Shown: piece by piece, positions 1 through 4,777 of the stretch | Layout: every line of letters begins with the position of its first letter | How positions within the stretch are numbered: the stretch's first letter is position 1 | DNA from: Planctomycetaceae bacterium | GTDB lineage: Bacteria; Planctomycetota; Planctomycetia; Pirellulales; Pirellulaceae | Length of the DNA stretch: 8,279 nucleotides | NCBI GenBank assembly: GCA_007695205.1 | Contig: REEF01000289.1 | Span: 1-8,279 of the forward strand | Direction: 5' to 3' | Made by a program: the position numbers and the translations under genes | The notes under the pieces: generated by a model | The model's database searches: none | The model's input: the letters and a program-made list of their open reading frames with translations, nothing else | Told to the model about the DNA's origin: nothing

Positions 1-1
1 G

Positions 2-124
2 AATCCTTTGGTGGATAGAGGCCAGTTACGGATGCTGCGTTGGAGATGCGAGCGCCACGGGCACGAGACGTTTTGTCATTTGTGCCCTCGCTGTAGCGTT
101 ATCACAGTGTTCCCCGATTGTTGA
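2..124 (+). CDS. Possible 3' end of an unidentified Cys/His-rich frame (partial or spurious)
   Basis: This frame is open from the window edge to a TGA at 122-124 and may be the tail of a gene that begins upstream. An internal ATG at 32 would give a 30-residue peptide. Its last 30 residues are rich in Cys and His (the pattern CxxHxH, then CHxCxxC, then a final Cys), which could be a small zinc-binding tail. I recognise no family. A promoter-like element (74-101) lies inside it, as can happen at the end of an upstream gene. The stretch is short and a second frame is also open here, so chance is a real alternative. Confidence 0.22.
   Translation, partial: NPLVDRGQLRMLRWRCERHGHETFCHLCPRCSVITVFPDC
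74..101 (+). promoter_or_regulatory. Candidate ECF sigma promoter P1 (upstream of small membrane protein)
   Basis: TGTCATTT at 74-81 is followed after exactly 15 bases by CGTTA at 97-101. The same two blocks with the same spacing recur at 321-348 and 4709-4736. A TGTCA-like -35 and a CGT-type -10 separated by 16-19 bases is the usual layout of ECF sigma promoters. Transcription would begin near 108-110, giving a leader of about 50 bases to the ATG at 159. The likely user is the sigma factor encoded at 463-1350. That link is inference. Confidence 0.6.
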
Positions 125-146
125 CGGGGCTCATGTCTGGAGAAAT

Positions 147-151
147 GGAGG
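147..151 (+). promoter_or_regulatory. Ribosome binding site of the 49-aa membrane protein
   Basis: GGAGG lies 7 bases before the ATG at 159. It fixes the start, because this frame is otherwise open back to the window edge. Confidence 0.6.
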
Positions 152-158
152 ATTTGTC

Positions 159-308
159 ATGGAACGTCTGTTTGCATCCGTGTTGTGGCCGGCTTTTTGC
201 GTGGCCGGTGTGTGGTTGCTGCTGACTGGCAGCCTGCTGCCGGTCTTCGTCGTTGCGATGGCGGTGATCTCCGTGGTGACATGTTTTTCCAAAGCCAAAA
301 TGCTGTGA
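159..308 (+). CDS. Small two-helix membrane protein (49 aa)
   Basis: The frame encodes 49 residues and is almost wholly hydrophobic. Two probable transmembrane segments (about residues 5-22 and 27-43) are joined by a short turn (TGSLLP). The C-terminal tail carries two lysines (SKAKML), which fits a helical hairpin with both ends in the cytoplasm. A GGAGG ribosome binding site lies 7 bases before the ATG, and the promoter-like element P1 lies about 60 bases upstream. The frame is also open upstream of the ATG, but the binding site and promoter support this start. I do not recognise a family. Its position beside a sigma-factor/protease cassette, behind the same promoter motif, makes it a candidate output gene, for example a membrane-acting effector or a sensor. 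That role is inference. It could also be an unrelated small planctomycete membrane protein. Confidence 0.55.
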   Translation: MERLFASVLWPAFCVAGVWLLLTGSLLPVFVVAMAVISVVTCFSKAKML

Positions 309-320
309 TGCGTGTGGATC

Positions 321-348
321 TGTCATTTCGGTGAGGGTGCCGTCGTAA
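321..348 (+). promoter_or_regulatory. Candidate ECF sigma promoter P2 (sigma operon, autoregulatory)
   Basis: TGTCATTT at 321-328, then 15 bases, then CGTAA at 344-348. It is identical in layout to the elements at 74 and 4709. It precedes the sigma gene at 463 with no other gene between, so if the encoded sigma factor uses it the operon is positively autoregulated, as is common for ECF sigma factors. The predicted start is about 355-357. Confidence 0.62.
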
Positions 349-408
349 AAAGTTTAGCTCTGTCGAGTAGCACTCCGCCTTGTTGTCGGCTAGAGTAGGC
401 ATCATTCA

Positions 409-429
409 GGGAATCGCTGTTCGATTCCC
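409..429 (+). repeat. Perfect 8-bp inverted repeat in the sigma leader
   Basis: GGGAATCG at 409-416 pairs exactly with CGATTCCC at 422-429 around a 5-base loop (CTGTT). No T-run follows, so it does not look like a rho-independent terminator. It sits about 33 bases before the sigma start codon, inside the predicted transcript. It could be an RNA stem affecting stability or translation, or a DNA operator for a dimeric protein. The role is unknown. Confidence 0.5.
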
Positions 430-462
430 GGCTGAGCGACTCCTTGTCTCGGAGCCTAAGCC

Positions 463-1350
463 ATGCCGCTTGATGCACAGCACGAATTGCCATCCGACCG
501 CAACGCTTGGGCCTGTCTGGCTGCCGACTCGGGGCAACCGCAGGAGGTGAGGGACCGCGCATGGGAACAACTTTTCCCGGTGATCCAGAGGATCGGCCGT
601 CAAATCGCCTCGCGATTCCGCGGCCATCCGTTCGACGATTTGGCTGCCGAATCGGCAGCGATTATCTGGGCGCGGATCCAGCAATTCCAGCCGGAACGTG
701 GCGATTTCGAAAACTGGTGCCGAACGGTCCTCCAACATCACGCCATCGACGTTTGGCGAAAACAAGAACGAAACCCGGTGCAACCGGCCGTCGGCGGGCA
801 GGAGAAATGTCTCGCCCTGCACTCGGCGACGATCGACGATGCCCAGGAGGGAAGCGAGGCCGCGGAGGCTCGATGTCGCCAGCTTCGCAGCGTGCTGAAC
901 CGAATCGCCTGGCCTCGATCCCGCGCCGTAGATTATTTCGCCGTGCTGCTGCTCCAACTGCGTCTGGCTGCCGCGCGGCATTTCACTCAGGATCCGCTCA
1001 GCCAGGATCGAGCCTGGCGATCCGAGTTGTCCGCGCATGTGGAATGGTTGTTGCCATGGAGTCCCGACGAACAACAGGCACGCCTGAAATCCGATTGGCC
1101 GCCGCTGGCGACGCTGTGGCAGGCCGTCAGCATGGGCCTTGGCAACCCGGCGGTCAAGATCGACGCCCAATTGATCTGCCGGACGGTCGAGCCGCTGTTG
1201 CCTGCCGCGACGCAACTGACACCCGATCTGTGGAACCATTGGGTGCATCGCGCCAAGGAGCGGGCGCGTCACGAGGTGCAGAATCCCGCGGTGTGGGAAC
1301 AATGCTTCTGCCGACTGTTGCCCGACTATCAACGCGGAGACTCGTCATGA
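463..1350 (+). CDS. ECF-like RNA polymerase sigma factor of the CRISPR cassette
   Basis: The 295-aa protein begins with a recognisable sigma-70 region 2 at about residues 34-103. It contains the pattern FDDLAAESAAIIWARI (57-72), then F-P-RG-F-NW at 75-85, then AIDVWRKQER (94-103), matching the ECF pattern DDL.QE...iW..l..F.p..g.F..W...i..n...D..Rk. The ATG has GGAG 8 bases upstream. Typical ECF factors are about 190 aa, so this one is long. The C-terminal half has no clean region 4; a stretch near 235-268 (QLTPDLWNHWVHRAKERAR) resembles a degenerate region 4.2 recognition helix, but only loosely. It is the first gene of a tight operon with a Lon-CARF protease, and its stop overlaps the next start (ATGA). 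By analogy with CalpS and the Craspase-associated RpoE-like factor, it is probably held inactive by a cassette partner until the protease acts. Sigma identity is fairly sure; the release mechanism is inferred. Confidence 0.82.
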   Translation: MPLDAQHELPSDRNAWACLAADSGQPQEVRDRAWEQLFPVIQRIGRQIASRFRGHPFDDLAAESAAIIWARIQQFQPERGDFENWCRTVLQHHAIDVWRKQERNPVQPAVGGQEKCLALHSATIDDAQEGSEAAEARCRQLRSVLNRIAWPRSRAVDYFAVLLLQLRLAAARHFTQDPLSQDRAWRSELSAHVEWLLPWSPDEQQARLKSDWPPLATLWQAVSMGLGNPAVKIDAQLICRTVEPLLPAATQLTPDLWNHWVHRAKERARHEVQNPAVWEQCFCRLLPDYQRGDSS

Positions 1351-2159
1351 ACAACACAACTCAGCAGACGGAACCCCTGCGATTGGGCACCGTCACCGAT
1401 CCGGCTCGACCGGACGAATCGGCCCGGTTTTTCGTCGACTGGGAATCGGCCCACCGACACCTGTGCGATCATCTGCTGACCGCGCCCGAGTGTTTTGGCT
1501 GGCAGCTTGTCGCACCGCAGTACGTGCAGATGTGCGATCCCGAGGATGCGGACGCGCGTTGGAGCTACGCCCAGCAGTCCGCTGACTCACAGTGTGGTAC
1601 CGCCCAGCCGCTGTACGACCTGTACCACGCGGCCGTCACACGGGATACCGACGATTCATCGGTCTTGGGCTGGTACCATGGTAACCGCCGTCTGACGGTC
1701 TGTCTGGGGACCAGTGGCATCCTGGCAATCATCGAACAACAAGCGGTCGTCACGGCATTTCTTCCCGGTCAAGGCAGCGGTCATGACACAAGGGCCGGTC
1801 AGCAAGCCGAAGCATCACGTGTGCTGCCGCGTGAAAGCGGCATGCGATCCGGCCGTAGTGGGCGGCGCAGCCGGGATGCGATCGAGCACGATCGGCACGT
1901 GCGCCAGCAGCGCGAAGCCGCTTGGTCGGCAGCCCAACGGCTGTATTACCGAGTATTTAAGCCCGCCGTCCAGTTTGTCAAACGGGGCCATCACCGGCAC
2001 CGTGATCTGCACGGCCGTCTGATCCGCGGCGACTACGCCTTGCTGAAAGACGTGCTGCCGCCCCTGAGCCAGTTGAAGTACGAGCATTGGGTCTTGTTGC
2101 GACAGCGTTGTGGACGAAACGAACCAGCGTTGCCTGCCACCGAGCGGGCCAGCGAGTGA
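1347..2159 (+). CDS. Unrecognised protein of the sigma-protease cassette (270 aa; Csx31-like position)
   Basis: Translation starts at the ATG that overlaps the sigma stop (ATGA), with GGAGA 6-7 bases upstream, so it is translationally coupled to the sigma gene. I recognise no family with confidence. The N-terminal half (about 25-115) is Trp/Tyr/Cys-rich. A short beta-rich segment follows at about 108-142 (GNRRLTVCL, GILAII, VVTAFLPG). The segment at about 150-225 is strongly basic and polar (RSGRSGRRSR, RGHHRHR), and the last 40 residues look helical. The 'VVTAFLPG' type of strand recalls the end of small barnase/RelE-like (BECR) RNase folds, which is only a resemblance. In type III-E loci the RpoE-like factor is accompanied by two proteins, Csx30 and Csx31, and this gene could fill one of those places. 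Alternatives are an anti-sigma factor, a nucleic-acid-binding adaptor or a toxin. Confidence 0.6.
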   Translation: MNNTTQQTEPLRLGTVTDPARPDESARFFVDWESAHRHLCDHLLTAPECFGWQLVAPQYVQMCDPEDADARWSYAQQSADSQCGTAQPLYDLYHAAVTRDTDDSSVLGWYHGNRRLTVCLGTSGILAIIEQQAVVTAFLPGQGSGHDTRAGQQAEASRVLPRESGMRSGRSGRRSRDAIEHDRHVRQQREAAWSAAQRLYYRVFKPAVQFVKRGHHRHRDLHGRLIRGDYALLKDVLPPLSQLKYEHWVLLRQRCGRNEPALPATERASE

Positions 2160-2162
2160 GCC

Positions 2163-3284
2163 ATGAACGATAGCCCCTATATCTTTCCCGAATTGACGGC
2201 CACCCGAAACGGCACCCCCGATCCGGCCATCGAAGTCGATTGCTGGTTGAGCCGGCTTCAGGAGGTGTTGGACACCGGGCCCGAAACGGCGGACGAAGCC
2301 TACGATCTCTTGGCCCTGTGGGCCAAGCTGCGGCGTGTCCGCCCTGAGTTGCTGGAGGAACTGAATGCCAGGGAAACGCTAACGCGAGCCGAGGAAGTCT
2401 TGGGTCTGCGAGGTGCGGATTTGGCATCACAAGCCCTGACGATCCCCAATCCGCACCTGTGGCAGATCGCGACAAACGGTCTGGATCAAGCCTTCGAGGA
2501 CGCCGGGCTGGCCGAAGCACGCAGCACCCTGGCGGAACAACTGTTGACCGATCTGGACGACGCGACGCTGGCGTTGTATGCCGCTGGGCGGCACGGGATC
2601 GACGACCGCGAATTGGCGTCCGAGTTGACGCCTTGTCTGGACTGGCTGGCAGCCAACGCCGAACTCTTCTTGCCCGCCGCCGTGCATATCCAGGCCGTGG
2701 GCATGGCCCTGCGTCCGGACTTGCCGCAGTTCGATTACGATCTGGCGGTCACGGCCCTGAAATACCTCGATATCTTGTGTGCGATCAAGATCGCCGAAGA
2801 AGAACTGGCGCTGGCTGGTATCCCGCAACTCGACCCTACCGACGCCCGGCAACTCGCGGATCGATGTCGGCAGCAGCAGCAGGTCGCCGCCGCAGCAGCG
2901 ACCTATCTGACCGTGGCTGCCGCGTTGCGGAAGCAGATGTTTCAACGTCCCTGGGCTCGAGCGGGCCAGGCCGAGCCGGACGAAAGGCTGTACTGGTGGC
3001 GATGGTCATCGCCAGCCGGCGATCTGACCGCCCGCTTGACCATTTCGCCGCGCCCGCAGCCAGACGAGCAGGTGTGGTTGGAATTCCTGGACGCGGGTCA
3101 GCGGCGAGCCACGGATCTGGCGGGTCAGACCGTCACGCTGCACGGTGTGGGCTCCACGATCGATCCAACCGGCAAGGCCCCCTTCGCACTGGCCCCGTTG
3201 CTGGAGACCGACCAGCCGTTGCTCCTGCAAGTGGGCTCGGAGCAGATCGAGTGGTTATTCACGGACACGAACATGCAGCAATGA
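2163..3284 (+). CDS. Unrecognised two-domain protein, candidate anti-sigma or protease substrate (373 aa)
   Basis: The ATG lies 3 bases after the previous stop, with only a weak purine-rich site before it, so coupling to the upstream gene is likely. Residues about 22-260 look all-helical and acidic, with TPR-like amphipathic stretches and a QQQQ followed by five alanines at 237-246. A Trp-rich junction (YWWRW, 277-281) follows, then a beta-rich domain at about 285-366 with the pattern LAGQTVTLHGVG, then D-x-x-G-x-A-x-F (334-341), which resembles small beta-sandwich domains of the 'D..G.a.F' type. No zinc anti-sigma motif (HxxxCxxC) is present. The position between the sigma factor and the protease, and the two-domain build with an intervening linker, make it the best candidate for the protein cut by the Lon domain (compare Csx30 or CalpT). 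This is inferred from context, not homology. Confidence 0.62.
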   Translation: MNDSPYIFPELTATRNGTPDPAIEVDCWLSRLQEVLDTGPETADEAYDLLALWAKLRRVRPELLEELNARETLTRAEEVLGLRGADLASQALTIPNPHLWQIATNGLDQAFEDAGLAEARSTLAEQLLTDLDDATLALYAAGRHGIDDRELASELTPCLDWLAANAELFLPAAVHIQAVGMALRPDLPQFDYDLAVTALKYLDILCAIKIAEEELALAGIPQLDPTDARQLADRCRQQQQVAAAAATYLTVAAALRKQMFQRPWARAGQAEPDERLYWWRWSSPAGDLTARLTISPRPQPDEQVWLEFLDAGQRRATDLAGQTVTLHGVGSTIDPTGKAPFALAPLLETDQPLLLQVGSEQIEWLFTDTNMQQ

Positions 3285-3300
3285 AAGGGCAGGCCAGCCG

Positions 3301-4677
3301 ATGATTGAGCGGCTCGATTGGAACGAACTTCGCCGTCTACTGGGGCAGCCGCTACAAGATTTGTCACCGTCGATCGCCACCGACATCGTGCTGCGGTTGG
3401 GCGGTCTGGCCCGTTGGTGCCTGAGCCCTGAAGTCCTGTGTTTGGCGGCAGAAAACGATTCGATCCAGGTTCCGGTAGCTCAAGCGTGGCGGCAGCGTCC
3501 CCAGCTACCCGAGACGCACGGTTCGTGTTGGGTCATCTTTGCCGCCGGCGCTGCCGAGCGACTGGCCGCGTTGCGTCCGGCCTTTGCGTTGCCGTTGCGG
3601 TGGGTCCAGAACCAGCCGCACAGCCCGCATTTGCCCACCGGCTTGGTGCAACTGGCCGAACAGGTATTGGCCGCCTTTGCCGAACACGACCACATCAAGC
3701 AAAAGGGCTGGGGCTTGCAACCGGCCGCCTCATGGGCAGGTACCGACGTGAGCGACATGCCCTTAGGCTGCCGATCCGGCTGGGCCTCACTAGCCGCCGG
3801 GTTGCTGGTCGCAGCCGACCAGGGCACCCCGGATCGCCACGTCTGGGCCTCGGGAAGCTGGGACGCATCCGGCGGCATCCAACCGATCGACTACCTACCA
3901 GAAAAGCTGGCGTTGGCGTCGGAGTATCAGGCCCGGACATTCTTCGTCCCTGTGGCTCAAGTCGACGAAGCGCGCAAGATATCCCACGGCATCCAGATCG
4001 GCCGCCTGCAGATGGCGGAACAAGACCCGTGCCGAGCATTAGCCGACCTGACTTTACGTCTGCAAACGCCGCCGCTGCCTCCGCTGAGTGTGAACGACCA
4101 GGAAGGCTTCAAACGCTGTGTCCGCTATCACGCCAATCTCCCTCGCGGTGCCGCCAAAACGGTCGAGTATTATGTCAGCCATCTACTGCCGACGATCATT
4201 TATCGTAGCCGTCAGCAGCTACTGGAGCAGTACCCAGATTGTCAACCCACGCAGATGGTCACGATCGTCAGCGGCAGCCCCGAACTGGTGCTGTTGGCGG
4301 CACAAGCACTGGATGTACGACGTTGCCTGTTGCTGTATACGCCAAGCGAGAATTCGAGTCACGACCAGACTGGCCGGATGGAGATGGTCCGGCGTTTGTT
4401 GCAGGCGGACGGGCGTGACTGCGTCCCGGCCGCGTTTGCCAACGACAAGACGCTGGAACACGAAATTCCAGCGGCCATTCATCAGTTCACACAAGGTCAG
4501 TCGCCGGACACGCTGGTGCTAGACCTGACACCGGGCACCAAATGGATGACGCTGATCGCCGACCGATCCATGCTCGCGGGCAGTTGGCGCATGTACGTCA
4601 AGAACGACACGCTCAGCACCCCAGACAAGAGTCCGGATCCTGGAAGCGAACGACTGGTCTGCTGGAGGAGCACGTAG
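3301..4677 (+). CDS. Lon-type Ser-Lys protease fused to a CARF-like domain (CRISPR-associated)
   Basis: The 458-aa protein has three parts. The N-terminal ~130 residues are an unrecognised, mostly helical region with no AAA+ ATPase motifs. A Lon (S16) proteolytic domain spans about 135-235. The nucleophile is probably Ser159 in GCRSGWASLAAGLL, aligning with the Lon motif DGPSAG. The partner is Lys202 in DYLPEKLALAS, aligning with GGLKEKLLAA. The Ser-Lys distance of 43 residues equals that of E. coli Lon (Ser679/Lys722). A CARF-like Rossmann domain spans about 315-430, with a first strand/turn MVTIVSGSPELVLLAA (319-334) and the ligand-loop motif LDLTPGTKWMTL (407-418), close to the D/N-x-T-x-GTK motif of Card1/Can-type CARF domains. 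It is inferred to be a cytoplasmic protease activated by the cyclic oligoadenylate that Cas10 makes. It parallels CalpL, which uses a SAVED sensor. ATG 3301 is chosen because longer versions would run into the upstream gene; AGG lies 7 bases before it. Confidence 0.85.
   Translation: MIERLDWNELRRLLGQPLQDLSPSIATDIVLRLGGLARWCLSPEVLCLAAENDSIQVPVAQAWRQRPQLPETHGSCWVIFAAGAAERLAALRPAFALPLRWVQNQPHSPHLPTGLVQLAEQVLAAFAEHDHIKQKGWGLQPAASWAGTDVSDMPLGCRSGWASLAAGLLVAADQGTPDRHVWASGSWDASGGIQPIDYLPEKLALASEYQARTFFVPVAQVDEARKISHGIQIGRLQMAEQDPCRALADLTLRLQTPPLPPLSVNDQEGFKRCVRYHANLPRGAAKTVEYYVSHLLPTIIYRSRQQLLEQYPDCQPTQMVTIVSGSPELVLLAAQALDVRRCLLLYTPSENSSHDQTGRMEMVRRLLQADGRDCVPAAFANDKTLEHEIPAAIHQFTQGQSPDTLVLDLTPGTKWMTLIADRSMLAGSWRMYVKNDTLSTPDKSPDPGSERLVCWRST
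4664..4670 (+). promoter_or_regulatory. Strong Shine-Dalgarno-like site inside the Lon-CARF 3' end
   Basis: GGAGGAG lies 8 bases before an ATG at 4679, at the very end of the protease gene. It would serve the 32-codon frame at 4679-4777. It may instead be chance purine-rich coding sequence. Confidence 0.35.
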
Positions 4678-4678
4678 C

Positions 4679-4777
4679 ATGACGTTTTTCACGAATCAGA
4701 GAGTACTTTGTCATTTCCGCGATCGGACCAACGTAATTCAGATAGTGACAACAGCTTTGACAGGAGGACACTCATGA
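4679..4777 (+). CDS. Tiny ORF (32 aa) linking Lon-CARF and cas10, possible leader peptide
   Basis: An ATG two bases after the Lon-CARF stop opens a 32-codon frame whose TGA (4775-4777) overlaps the cas10 ATG (4774) as ATGA. A strong GGAGGAG is correctly placed upstream. The peptide (MTFFTNQRVLCHF at its start) resembles nothing I know. The arrangement would let ribosomes leaving the protease gene pass directly to cas10. The frame also contains the promoter-like element P3, so transcripts started there would lack its start codon. It may not be a real gene. Confidence 0.28.
   Translation: MTFFTNQRVLCHFRDRTNVIQIVTTALTGGHS
4709..4736 (+). promoter_or_regulatory. Candidate ECF sigma promoter P3 (upstream of cas10)
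   Basis: TGTCATTT at 4709-4716, then 15 bases, then CGTAA at 4732-4736, the same element and spacing as at 74 and 321. Transcription would start near 4743-4745, giving a leader of about 30 bases that includes the cas10 ribosome binding site. It would place the Cmr effector genes under the cassette sigma factor, apart from any read-through from the operon upstream. Confidence 0.62.
4762..4767 (+). promoter_or_regulatory. cas10 ribosome binding site
   Basis: A full AGGAGG lies 6 bases before ATG 4774. It decides the start of cas10 against an in-frame TTG at 4708 that would add 22 residues and would fall on the promoter-like element. Confidence 0.75.

Larger units (their letters stand above)
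309..462 (+). other. Leader region of the sigma operon
   Basis: This 154-base gap has no credible gene. It holds the second promoter-like element (321-348), an A/T-rich stretch just after it, a perfect 8-bp hairpin (409-429), a weak hairpin over the ribosome binding site (430-456), and GGAG at 451-454. If transcription starts near 355, the leader is about 108 bases long, which leaves room for post-transcriptional control. Confidence 0.5.

Noticed and set aside
155..160. A fourth TGTCAT overlapping the start codon of the small membrane protein
   Set aside because: It lacks the final TT of the block and has no CGTWA after 15 bases; it overlaps the start codon and looks like chance.
417..433. 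tRNA T-arm-like TTCGATTCCC
   Set aside because: The flanking bases do not form a 5-bp T-stem around a 7-base loop and no acceptor or anticodon arm can be drawn; the sequence is better explained as the arm of the 8-bp inverted repeat.
507..1346. Upstream extension of the 270-aa protein frame to 507
   Set aside because: This is the out-of-frame shadow of the sigma gene; the ATGA overlap at 1347 with a binding site gives a clear start.
2871..2900. CAG/GCC-rich short repeat (QQQQ followed by alanines)
   Set aside because: It is a brief low-complexity codon run inside a coding region, not a tandem repeat of note.
3145..3300. Upstream extension of the Lon-CARF frame to an ATG at 3145
   Set aside because: It overlaps the coding 3' end of the preceding gene by about 140 bases, and its translation is Arg/Ser/Trp-rich out-of-frame sequence.
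4708..4773. Longer cas10 start at TTG 4708 (22 extra residues)
   Set aside because: AGGAGG sits 6 bases before ATG 4774, the extra residues do not resemble Cmr2 N-termini, and the stretch holds the promoter-like element.
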